Source: an uncultured Blautia sp. | GTDB lineage: Bacteria; Bacillota; Clostridia; Lachnospirales; Lachnospiraceae | Direction of reading: 5' to 3' | DNA: 10,755 nt | NCBI GenBank assembly: GCA_934394595.1 | Contig: CAKRRX010000085.1 | Coordinates: 1 to 10,755 of the forward strand | Shown: positions 1-5,835 of the stretch, piece by piece | Position numbering within the stretch: the first letter of the stretch is position 1 | How the letters are laid out: each line of letters opens with the position of its first letter | The notes under the pieces: generated by a model | What the model saw: only the letters and a program-made list of their open reading frames with translations | Told to the model about the DNA's origin: nothing | Databases searched by the model: none | Translations under genes and position numbers: made by a program

Positions 1-231
1 TGTAAGGAATTCTTCAGAAGCAAATTCTTCAGACGGGGGGCAGGTATTTTCTTTTTCATTAAAAGTAATAGATTCCGATTCTTCGGTTTCCTCTGGTGTA
101 CTTGCAAAATTTTCAAGCTCATCAGAGAACCAGGTGTCGTCTGTAGCACTTGCAAAAGCAGCCGCAGGAGAACTTAAGGTCATAGCTGCGGTAAGAAACA
201 GTGCCAGAAAACGGGATTGACGGTGTTTCAT
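1..231 (-). CDS. Secreted protein, N-terminal part only (function unknown)
   Basis: The reading frame is open from an ATG at 231 to the window edge, giving 77 residues of a longer protein. Residues 1-27 form a classic Sec signal peptide: a basic start (MKHRQSR), a hydrophobic core (FLALFLTAAMTL) and a small-residue cleavage site around AAAFA/SA. The mature part seen is acidic and rich in Glu, Ser and Thr, with a short internal echo (SEEF-AS-EEF), as in linkers of surface proteins. An AAGGAGG ribosome binding site (complement of 241-247) lies nine bases upstream and decides the start. No domain is recognisable in this stub. The riboswitch-like leader upstream (see 287-436) would make a corrinoid-related surface role possible, but that is inference from the leader alone. 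Confidence 0.8.
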   Translation of the reverse strand, partial: MKHRQSRFLALFLTAAMTLSSPAAAFASATDDTWFSDELENFASTPEETEESESITFNEKENTCPPSEEFASEEFLT

Positions 232-250
232 ATTATTATTCCTCCTTCAC

Positions 251-276
251 AAAAAAAATACCCTCTGAAAAGAGGG
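251..276 (-). terminator. Intrinsic terminator (attenuator) in the leader of the secreted-protein gene
   Basis: Read on the minus strand, a 6-bp GC-rich stem CCCTCT/AGAGGG (plus-strand 261-266 and 271-276) with a 4-base loop is followed after two bases by eight T (plus-strand A-run 251-258). It sits immediately before the ribosome binding site of the gene starting at 231, so it can only act as a leader attenuator. Its 5' strand (GCCCTCT) could instead pair with an upstream AGGGGC (complement of 330-335), a possible antiterminator. Confidence 0.8.
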
Positions 277-286
277 CATAAATATT

Positions 287-436
287 AAGAATAGCGTTTA
301 AAGCTATTCTTGGTTACGCATTTTATATCGCCCCTGAGATACGAAAATGCACAATGAGACATATATAAAAAGACCCGACTTTACGGTGGCAAGGACGCCG
401 CTGCGGATATGAGCCGCATTCCATTTAAATATGTCT
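287..436 (-). promoter_or_regulatory. Structured leader RNA, cobalamin-riboswitch-like core (divergent)
   Basis: On the minus strand the leader begins with an 8-bp helix AGACATAT/ATATGTCT (429-436 with 357-364). It encloses GGAAT (418-422), a hairpin GCGG-CTCATAT-CCGC (403-417) and then a segment AGCGGC..CC..GCCACCGTAA (down to 381). Order and wording resemble the GGGAAT-P5-P6-ACTGTAA core of cobalamin riboswitches (RF00174). Further down come a GGGGCGATAT stretch inside a GCATTTT/AAAATGC helix (344-350 with 318-324) and a 9-bp hairpin AAGAATAGC/GCTATTCTT (287-295 with 303-311). The last hairpin stands where the B12-box/L13 hairpin normally lies. The usual AGYCAGGA-ACCTGCC box and the standard L5 sequence are absent, so this is either a divergent member or a different ligand class. 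A promoter upstream and a terminator downstream fit a transcriptional riboswitch. Confidence 0.5.
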
Positions 437-449
437 GTTTGTTAATTGG

Positions 450-478
450 ATGATACTACAGAAAAAAAGGATATGCAA
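450..478 (-). promoter_or_regulatory. Promoter for the secreted-protein leader
   Basis: On the minus strand a -35 TTGCAT (plus-strand 473-478), a 17-base spacer and a -10 TATCAT (plus-strand 450-455, 5/6 to consensus) are seen. Transcription would start near 443, giving a leader of about 210 nt before the ATG at 231. That is the size expected for a riboswitch plus terminator. Confidence 0.6.
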
Positions 479-561
479 TCGTTTTTTATATGGAGAAAGT
501 GGCGCTTTTGAATGGATTTTCCAGAAGGAGGATGGAATATAAAATAAAAAATTGAAACGGG

Positions 562-590
562 TTTACAAACCCTGCAAAATGTGATACGCT
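562..590 (+). promoter_or_regulatory. Promoter of the metG leader
   Basis: A -35 TTTACA (562-567), a 17-base spacer and a -10 TACGCT (585-590), with TGA directly before the -10 giving an extended -10. Start would be near 597. A second weaker -35-like TTGAAA lies at 552-557. The region 479-561 between this and the divergent promoter shows nothing else. Confidence 0.5.
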
Positions 591-596
591 CATAAA

Positions 597-1042
597 GATG
601 ATGTTAGGGTCAAAAGGTTTTTTGCCCCTTTACCCCTGCTATCATGCATATGAAATACGAGACCACACAGGTTCTCGTCATAATTTAAACCCATAGAAAA
701 AGAGAGTACATCTGGGTGCCACATTACAGAGATTTCCCCCTGGAGAGCAGGCTGTGCGCTAAAGAACTATTGCACAGCTAAGATGAGTTTTCCATTGGCT
801 GAGAGGGGATATGCATGGAACAGATGGAAGATGGCTTTGGAGGGGCGTAGTTGAGGTGTATTGCCGCAAGGGCGATGCAGAGTAAGCTGCGACAGGGTCG
901 CCTGTTATAGCGTAAGGGTATGAAAGTACCCGATGAGGTTCCCGAAGATGTTTTTTTCCATCTGTACCGTGAGGAGGGAATGAACAGAAGTGGTAACACG
1001 GGAATAACTCGTCTTCTCAGGATAATGAGAGGGCGATTTTTT
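597..1042 (+). promoter_or_regulatory. T-box leader of metG (tRNA-Met sensing), unusually long
   Basis: The 3' end is a textbook T-box antiterminator. AGAAG (986-990) pairs with CTTCT (1013-1017), the 7-base bulge TGGTAAC is at 991-997, and ACGGG (998-1002) pairs with CTCGT (1008-1012). TGGT in the bulge would pair with an ACCA tRNA end, fitting the A73 of tRNA-Met. Upstream are two large folded blocks. One spans about 733-815 and includes TTTCCCC/GGGGATA, TGGAGA/TTTTCCA and CTGTGC/GCACAG. The other is closed by a long helix of 818-830 with 957-969 and holds several small hairpins. T-box-like wording (AGAGAGTA, CAGAGA) appears at about 702-733. Candidate ATG specifiers are 782-784 (TAAG-ATG-A) and 948-950 (GAAG-ATG); I could not fold a single standard Stem I, so the specifier is unresolved. 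Uncharged tRNA-Met would favour read-through into metG and perhaps the genes after it. Confidence 0.8.
1008..1042 (+). terminator. T-box leader terminator
   Basis: TCGTCTTCTC (1009-1018) pairs over ten positions, with two G-U pairs, with GAGAGGGCGA (1027-1036). The loop is 8 bases and six T follow (1037-1042). Its 5' strand is the same segment used by the antiterminator at 1008-1017, so the two folds exclude each other, as in a T-box switch. It lies just before the GGAGG of metG (1051-1055). Confidence 0.85.
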
Positions 1043-1062
1043 ACTTTATAGGAGGAAATTCA

Positions 1063-3021
1063 ATGAGCAAACCAAAATATTATATCACTACAGCCATTGC
1101 TTATACATCCGGCAAGCCACATATCGGCAATACTTATGAGGCAGTTCTGGCAGATGCCATTGCACGTTATAAGAGACAGCAGGGCTATGATGTATTTTTC
1201 CAGACAGGAACAGACGAGCATGGCCAGAAGATCGAGCTGAAAGCTGAAGAGGCAGGTGTTACACCTAAAGAATTCGTTGACAATGTATCCGGTCAGATCA
1301 AAGGTATCTGGGATCTGATGAATACATCCTATGACAAATTCATCCGTACCACAGACGAGGACCATGAGAAACAGGTTCAGAAGATCTTCAAGAAGATGTA
1401 TGCAAAGGGAGATATCTATAAGGGAGAGTACGAAGGCATGTACTGTACTCCGTGTGAGTCTTTCTTTACAGAATCTCAGCTGGTGGACGGTAAATGTCCG
1501 GACTGCGGACGTCCCTGTGTGCCGGCAAAAGAAGAAGCATATTTCTTCAAGATGAGCAAATATGCAGATCGTCTTATCGAGCATATTAAGACACATCCGG
1601 AGTTTATTCAGCCGGAATCCCGTAAAAACGAGATGATGAACAACTTCCTTCTTCCGGGACTTCAGGATCTGTGTGTATCCAGAACCTCTTTCAAGTGGGG
1701 AATTCCGGTAGACTTTGATCCGAAACATGTTGTATATGTATGGCTTGATGCACTGACCAACTATATCACCGGAATCGGTTACGACTGCGATGGCGACAAC
1801 AAGGATCTCTTTAATAAGATGTGGCCTGCAGACCTTCATCTGATCGGAAAAGACATTATCCGTTTCCATACCATTTACTGGCCAATCTTCCTGATGTCAT
1901 TGGATCTGCCGCTTCCGAAGCAGGTATTTGGTCATCCGTGGCTGCTCCAGGGCGATGGCAAGATGAGTAAATCCAAAGGAAACGTAATCTATGCAGATGA
2001 GCTGGTTGATTTCTTTGGTGTAGATGCTGTCCGCTATTTTGTACTCCACGAAATGCCATTTGATAACGACGGTGTGATCACCTGGGAACTGATGGTAGAG
2101 CGTATGAATTCCGAGCTGGCAAATACCCTTGGAAACCTTGTAAACCGTACTATTTCCATGTCCAACAAATATTTTGGCGGAGTGGTAGAAAACAAGGGTG
2201 TAACAGAGCCTGTTGACGAGGATCTGAAGAACTTTATCCTTTCCGTACCTGCAAAGGTAGATGCAAAAATGGAGAAGCTTCGTGTGGCAGATGCCATCAC
2301 AGAAGTATTTACAATTTTCAAACGCTGCAACAAATATATCGACGAGACCATGCCATGGGCTCTTGCAAAGGATGAATCCAAGCAGGATCGTCTTGCAACA
2401 GTTCTTTATAATCTGGTTGAGGGAATCTGCATGGGAACCACTCTTCTTGAGTCCTTTATGCCGGACACCACAAAGAGAATCCTTGCGCAGTTAAATGCAT
2501 CTGAGAGATCTCTTGAAGATTTGAAGACTTTCGGACTGTATCCATCCGGAAATAAAGTGACAGACAAGCCGGAAATCCTTTTCGCACGTATGGACATCAA
2601 GGAAGTGATGGAGAAGGTAAACGAGCTTCATCCTCCGAAAGAAGAGCAAAAGGAAGAAAAGCCGGAAGAGAAGGTTGTAGATATCGAGGCAAAACCGGAG
2701 ATTACATTTGATGATTTTGCAAAGCTTCAGTTCCAGGTTGGTGAGATTATTGCCTGCGAAGCTGTGAAGAAGTCCAAAAAGCTTCTCTGCTCCCAGGTGA
2801 AGATCGGAAGCCAGGTACGCCAGATCGTATCCGGAATCAAAGCTTACTATACACCGGAAGAGATGGTTGGAAAGAAGGTTATGGTTGTCACAAATCTGAA
2901 ACCTGCCAAGCTTGCCGGAATCCTCAGCGAGGGAATGATTCTCTGTGCAGAGGACGCTGAAGGAAATGTATGTGTAGTCAGCCCTGAGAAAAATATGCCG
3001 GCAGGTTCTGAGATCTGCTAA
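1063..3021 (+). CDS. metG: Methionyl-tRNA synthetase with C-terminal tRNA-binding domain
   Basis: Charges tRNA-Met with methionine in the cytosol. The 652-residue protein has all family marks. The Rossmann-fold HIGH-type motif is HIGN at residues 20-23, and a zinc knuckle has Cys128, Cys131, Cys145 and Cys148. The KMSKS loop is exact at 300-304, followed by the helical anticodon-binding region. A Lys/Glu/Pro-rich linker (about 525-545) leads to a Trbp111/EMAP-II-like OB-fold tRNA-binding domain from about 547 to the end, which in this family also serves dimerisation. Length is normal for the two-domain bacterial form. GGAGG at 1051-1055 sits seven bases before the ATG. It is first in a run with moaC, a mogA-type gene and tatD, and is controlled by the T-box leader upstream. 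In Bacillus the methionyl-tRNA synthetase gene is likewise followed by tatD (yabD), but without molybdopterin genes between. Confidence 0.97.
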   Translation: MSKPKYYITTAIAYTSGKPHIGNTYEAVLADAIARYKRQQGYDVFFQTGTDEHGQKIELKAEEAGVTPKEFVDNVSGQIKGIWDLMNTSYDKFIRTTDEDHEKQVQKIFKKMYAKGDIYKGEYEGMYCTPCESFFTESQLVDGKCPDCGRPCVPAKEEAYFFKMSKYADRLIEHIKTHPEFIQPESRKNEMMNNFLLPGLQDLCVSRTSFKWGIPVDFDPKHVVYVWLDALTNYITGIGYDCDGDNKDLFNKMWPADLHLIGKDIIRFHTIYWPIFLMSLDLPLPKQVFGHPWLLQGDGKMSKSKGNVIYADELVDFFGVDAVRYFVLHEMPFDNDGVITWELMVERMNSELANTLGNLVNRTISMSNKYFGGVVENKGVTEPVDEDLKNFILSVPAKVDAKMEKLRVADAITEVFTIFKRCNKYIDETMPWALAKDESKQDRLATVLYNLVEGICMGTTLLESFMPDTTKRILAQLNASERSLEDLKTFGLYPSGNKVTDKPEILFARMDIKEVMEKVNELHPPKEEQKEEKPEEKVVDIEAKPEITFDDFAKLQFQVGEIIACEAVKKSKKLLCSQVKIGSQVRQIVSGIKAYYTPEEMVGKKVMVVTNLKPAKLAGILSEGMILCAEDAEGNVCVVSPEKNMPAGSEIC

Positions 3022-3029
3022 AACAGATC

Positions 3030-3092
3030 AGCAGAAAAGTTTATAGAAATTCTATCAATACCAGGGGTGCTTCATGCCCCTGGTATTCTGCT
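3030..3092 (+). terminator. Strong hairpin between metG and moaC, weak as a terminator
   Basis: An 11-bp perfect stem AATACCAGGGG/CCCCTGGTATT (3057-3067 with 3077-3087) with a 9-base loop lies downstream of metG. Outside it AGCAGAA (3030-3036) can pair with TTCTGCT (3086-3092), partly overlapping the inner stem, and a small palindrome ATAGAAATTCTAT lies between. There is no T-run on either strand (TCTGCTAAAAC follows), so it may be an inefficient terminator, an mRNA 3'-end protector or a processing site. Read-through into moaC is therefore possible. Confidence 0.5.
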
Positions 3093-3134
3093 AAAACAGT
3101 AAAATGTTAATATTGTTATAAAGGAAAAGGGATT

Positions 3135-3611
3135 ATGGGAAATAAACTGAGCCATTTTGATGAAAAAGGCAATGCAGTTATGGTAGATGTATCGGATAAG
3201 TCTGTGACCAGACGAACAGCCATTGCCACTGGAACGATTCTTGCCGGGGAGGAAATTCTGGAGAGAATTGCAGAAGGAACTGTTGAGAAAGGGGATGTGC
3301 TCGGGGTTGCCCGTGTGGCCGGGATCATGGCAGTGAAGCATACCTCAGATCTGATCCCTATGTGCCATCCTCTTTCTGTAACCAAATGCACAGTTGATTT
3401 TGAACTGGAAAAAGAGAAAGGGATCATCCGGACTTTCTGCACTGTAAAAACAGATGGGAAAACCGGCGTGGAAATGGAGGCACTTACCGGGGTGCAGGTG
3501 ACACTTCTTACCATCTATGATATGTGCAAAGCCATTGACAAGCACATGGTAATGACAGATATTCATCTGGTTGAAAAGACCGGCGGTAAAAGCGGAGATT
3601 TTCATTTTTAG
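3135..3611 (+). CDS. moaC: Cyclic pyranopterin monophosphate synthase MoaC
   Basis: Second enzyme of molybdenum-cofactor synthesis: it turns the 3',8-cyclo-GTP made by MoaA into cyclic pyranopterin monophosphate. The 158 residues match the family over the full length. Visible marks are MVDVSDK near the N-terminus, KGDV (Lys62, matching E. coli Lys51), [13 protein letters not shown] at 68-80, [10 protein letters not shown] at 111-120, and [11 protein letters not shown] with Asp129 and Lys132 (E. coli Asp128 and Lys131), then GGKSGDF at the C-terminus. The catalytic residues are therefore present. AAGGAAAAGG (3121-3130) is the ribosome binding site. The mogA-type gene follows after 10 bases, so the two are co-translated. 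No moaA, moaE, moaD or moeA is in the window. Confidence 0.96.
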   Translation: MGNKLSHFDEKGNAVMVDVSDKSVTRRTAIATGTILAGEEILERIAEGTVEKGDVLGVARVAGIMAVKHTSDLIPMCHPLSVTKCTVDFELEKEKGIIRTFCTVKTDGKTGVEMEALTGVQVTLLTIYDMCKAIDKHMVMTDIHLVEKTGGKSGDFHF

Positions 3612-3621
3612 GAGGAGCGAA

Positions 3622-4110
3622 ATGAAACGAGTAGCGATCATTACGTCAAGTGATATGGGATATCAGGGGAAAAGAGAAGATTTAAGCGGTCCGGCTATCC
3701 GTGAAATCGTGGAAAAGGAAGGATATCAGGTGGTACTCATGGAGATCCTCCCAGATGACCGGGCTATGCTGGCAAAAAGAATGGCAGAGATTGCAGATGA
3801 GAATCAGGCAGAACTGATCCTGACTACAGGGGGAACTGGATTTTCCCCAAGAGATGTGATGCCGGAAGCTACAGAAGATATTACAGAACGAAAAGTTCCG
3901 GGGATTCCGGAGGCTATCCGTGCTTATAGCATGACCATCACAAAAAGGGCAATGCTCAGCAGGGCAACTGCCGGAATCCGAAAAAAAACACTGATCATTA
4001 ACCTTCCGGGAAGTCCAAAGGCAGTAAAGGAAAGTCTGGAATATATTATCGGGGCGTTGGGCCACGGAATTGAGATCATGACCGGAGAAACCGGAAACTG
4101 CGCCCGGTGA
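3622..4110 (+). CDS. mogA: Molybdopterin adenylyltransferase / MoaB-type protein (MogA/MoaB family)
   Basis: Activates molybdopterin by adenylation before molybdate insertion, if it acts like MogA; some Firmicute members are called MoaB. The frame extends upstream to 3571, but the ATG at 3622 is chosen because GGAGG (3611-3615) lies six bases before it and the family starts with a short beta strand (MKRVAIITSSD). This gives 162 residues, the usual length. Motifs are the DLSGP substrate-site segment (20-24), TTGGTGFSPRDVMPEAT (68-84) with the conserved Asp78, and LPGSPKAV (128-135). The start overlaps the end region of moaC (10 bases apart) and tatD follows after 21 bases. Distinguishing MogA from MoaB by eye is not safe. 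Confidence 0.88.
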   Translation: MKRVAIITSSDMGYQGKREDLSGPAIREIVEKEGYQVVLMEILPDDRAMLAKRMAEIADENQAELILTTGGTGFSPRDVMPEATEDITERKVPGIPEAIRAYSMTITKRAMLSRATAGIRKKTLIINLPGSPKAVKESLEYIIGALGHGIEIMTGETGNCAR

Positions 4111-4131
4111 TGGAAATGAGAGAGGTAGACT

Positions 4132-4905
4132 ATGATTTTTGACACACATGCACATTATGATGATGAAGCATTTGACGAAGACAGAGACCAGCTGCTTTCC
4201 TCCATGAAAGATGGAGGTGTGGGCTGTATTGTAAATGTATGTGCTTCCGCAGGAGGATTTGACGGAACTTTGAAGCTGATGGAAGCCTATCCTTTTGTTT
4301 ACGGAGCAGTGGGCGTCCACCCGGATGATGCCGGGATCATGACAGGGGATACGCTGGATGAGATCCGCAGGCTTTCCCACCTGGAAAAAATGGTGGCTAT
4401 CGGAGAAATCGGTCTGGACTATTACTGGCACAAGGAAGAAGCAGAACATAAAAGACAGCAGGAAATGTTCCGGGCACAGATGGATATTGCCAGGGAGGAA
4501 AAGCTTCCCTTTATGATCCACAGCCGTGATGCTGCAGAGGACACTTTAAACATTGTACGGGAATATATGAAAAAAGATATGTCCGGCGGGATTATCCATT
4601 GCTTTTCCTACAGCAGGGAAATTGCAGAGGAATATCTGAAAATGGGTCTGTATCTGGGAATCGGCGGAGTACTTACGTTTAAAAACGCAAAGAAGCTAAA
4701 AGAGGTGGCAGAGATCGCACCGTTATCTCAGATCGTACTGGAAACAGACTGTCCCTACATGTCTCCGGAACCCTACCGGGGAAAGAGAAATTCTTCTCTG
4801 AATCTGCCTTATGTGGCAGATGCTCTGGCAAAGATAAAGGGAATCACAGCTGAAGAGGTAATCGCAGAGACTGAGGAAAATGCGAAAAAGCTGCTGTTTC
4901 GATAA
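4132..4905 (+). CDS. tatD: TatD-family metal-dependent hydrolase / DNase
   Basis: A 257-residue TIM-barrel metallohydrolase of the amidohydrolase superfamily; characterised members are 3'-5' exonucleases linked to DNA repair and DNA turnover. The metal-site set is complete: THAH (His6, His8) after the first strand, GVHPDD (61-66), GEIGLDYYW with Glu92, PFMIHSRD with His130, IIHCFSYS with His156, and LETDCPYM with Asp206. Length is normal. The ribosome binding site is AGAGAGG (4119-4125). It is last of the plus-strand run and lies 21 bases after the mogA-type gene. The association of tatD with metG is a known Firmicute neighbourhood; here the usual rnmV and ksgA do not follow, since a terminator and the convergent upp gene come next. 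Confidence 0.95.
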   Translation: MIFDTHAHYDDEAFDEDRDQLLSSMKDGGVGCIVNVCASAGGFDGTLKLMEAYPFVYGAVGVHPDDAGIMTGDTLDEIRRLSHLEKMVAIGEIGLDYYWHKEEAEHKRQQEMFRAQMDIAREEKLPFMIHSRDAAEDTLNIVREYMKKDMSGGIIHCFSYSREIAEEYLKMGLYLGIGGVLTFKNAKKLKEVAEIAPLSQIVLETDCPYMSPEPYRGKRNSSLNLPYVADALAKIKGITAEEVIAETEENAKKLLFR

Positions 4906-4931
4906 AGGACAAAAAGCGGAAAAATAAAAAA

Positions 4932-5017
4932 GCTCCGTATTCTTCTGATAATCATACCTGCCTCCAGAAAGCCTCTGGGAGGCACATTCTGGGATGGTAT
5001 GCAGGGGAATACGGAGC
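4932..5017. terminator. Composite nested hairpin, bidirectional terminator between tatD and upp
   Basis: Three nested stems share one axis: an outer 11-bp GCTCCGTATTC/GAATACGGAGC (4932-4942, 5007-5017), a middle CATACC/GGTATG (4953-4958, 4996-5001) and an inner TGCCTCCAGA/TCTGGGAGGCA with one bulge (4959-4968, 4974-4984). For upp (minus strand) the stem is followed by a strong T-rich run (complement of AAAATAAAAAA, 4921-4931). For tatD (plus strand) CTTTGTTTTATTTT follows, partly inside the upp stop region. At 86 nt it is much larger than needed for termination. Confidence 0.8.
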
Positions 5018-5024
5018 CTTTGTT

Positions 5025-5672
5025 TTATTTTGTGCCGAAGATTCTGTCACCTGCGTCGCCAAGGCCTGGGCAGATATATGCGTGGTCATTCAGTGCTCTG
5101 TCAAGATGTCCGACATAAATCTGTACGTCCGGATGGACTTCATGGAGACGCTTAAGGCCTTCCGGAGCTGCGATGATGAACATACATTTGATGCTCTTGC
5201 CACCGTGCTGCTTGATATAATCAACAGCTGCAATAGCAGATCCGCCTGTAGCAAGCATAGGGTCTACCATAACGATCAGACGCTGGTCAATAGGATCCGG
5301 AAGCTTGCAGTAGTACTCATGAGGCTCATGTGTCACCGGATCACGGTAAAGGCCAATGTGGCCGATCTTTGCAGATGGAACCAGAGTGGTGATACCATTT
5401 ACCATACCAAGACCTGCACGAAGTACAGGAACTACAGCCAGCTTCTTACCTGAGATCATAGGTGTCATACATGTCTCAATAGGAGTCTCAACTTTAACAT
5501 CCTCAAGGGGAAGATCGCGAAGAGCTTCAAATCCCATAAGAACTGCGATTTCTTCGATAAGCTTACGGAATTCATTGGTTCCGGTTTCCTTATTACGAAG
5601 AATGGAAATCTTATGCTGGATCAGGGGGTGATCCATAATATACACGTTGTTCATATCAGAAAAATTAGACAT
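5025..5672 (-). CDS. upp: Uracil phosphoribosyltransferase
   Basis: Salvages uracil by joining it to PRPP to give UMP. The 215 residues cover the full family length. Marks are RAGLGMV (85-91), the PRPP-binding loop [11 protein letters not shown] (136-146), with the metal/PRPP acidic residue in it, and the uracil-binding C-terminal [17 protein letters not shown]. The start is set by ACGGAGG (GGAGG complement of 5680-5684), seven bases before the ATG. It is divergent from the uraA-type gene, so uptake and conversion of uracil are paired, and it converges on tatD across the composite terminator. No PyrR-binding attenuator was recognised in its short leader. Confidence 0.97.
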   Translation of the reverse strand: MSNFSDMNNVYIMDHPLIQHKISILRNKETGTNEFRKLIEEIAVLMGFEALRDLPLEDVKVETPIETCMTPMISGKKLAVVPVLRAGLGMVNGITTLVPSAKIGHIGLYRDPVTHEPHEYYCKLPDPIDQRLIVMVDPMLATGGSAIAAVDYIKQHGGKSIKCMFIIAAPEGLKRLHEVHPDVQIYVGHLDRALNDHAYICPGLGDAGDRIFGTK

Positions 5673-5698
5673 GATAAAACCTCCGTATTGTGATAAAC

Positions 5699-5704
5699 AT
5701 TATA
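5699..5704 (-). promoter_or_regulatory. Probable -10 box of the upp promoter
   Basis: A perfect TATAAT reads on the minus strand 26 bases upstream of the upp ATG, placing the start near 5692 and leaving a ~20-nt leader that contains the ribosome binding site. No good -35 is seen at the right distance, so the assignment rests on the -10 alone. Confidence 0.45.
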
Positions 5705-5778
5705 AGTGCCCTTAGTTAAAAATAACTCTTTGGGAATACTGATAAAATGATACCGCACTTTTTAAAGAAAGTCAATGA

Positions 5779-5807
5779 TTGTAAAAAGTTGTCACATACT
5801 TTATACT
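5779..5807 (+). promoter_or_regulatory. Promoter of the uracil permease gene
   Basis: A -35 TTGTAA (5779-5784), 17-base spacer and -10 TATACT (5802-5807, 5/6). Transcription would begin near 5814, which makes an ATG at 5815 impossible as a normal start and supports the start at 5836. Confidence 0.6.
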
Positions 5808-5835
5808 GATAGAAATGAAAAGGAGGAGTTTTAAC

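Noticed and set aside
490..555. A 21-codon open frame between the divergent promoters, with an internal AGAAGGAGG
   Set aside because: The ATG has no ribosome binding site before it, and the AGAAGGAGG abuts a later ATG with no spacing, giving only seven codons. No support as a gene.
601..696. A 31-codon open frame in the metG leader, starting next to the predicted transcript start
   Set aside because: No ribosome binding site, and it lies across hairpins (for example 657-679) of the T-box leader; more likely structured RNA than a leader peptide.
778..999. A 73-codon minus-strand open frame
   Set aside because: It lies entirely within the plus-strand T-box leader, has no ribosome binding site and no recognisable protein features.
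597..1042. SAM (S-box) riboswitch upstream of metG
   Set aside because: No S-box core was found, whereas the T-box bulge, antiterminator and terminator are clear.
1060..1869. A 269-codon minus-strand open frame opposite metG
   Set aside because: metG is unmistakable on the plus strand with all catalytic motifs; the reverse frame is a shadow with a Cys/Phe-rich, unlikely composition.
3571..3621. Extended start for the mogA-type gene
   Set aside because: It would overlap moaC and add 17 residues absent from the family; the ATG at 3622 has an ideal GGAGG and matches the family N-terminus.
5815..5835. Extended start for the uracil permease
   Set aside because: That ATG lies at the predicted transcript start and upstream of the AAGGAGGAG ribosome binding site that serves the ATG at 5836.
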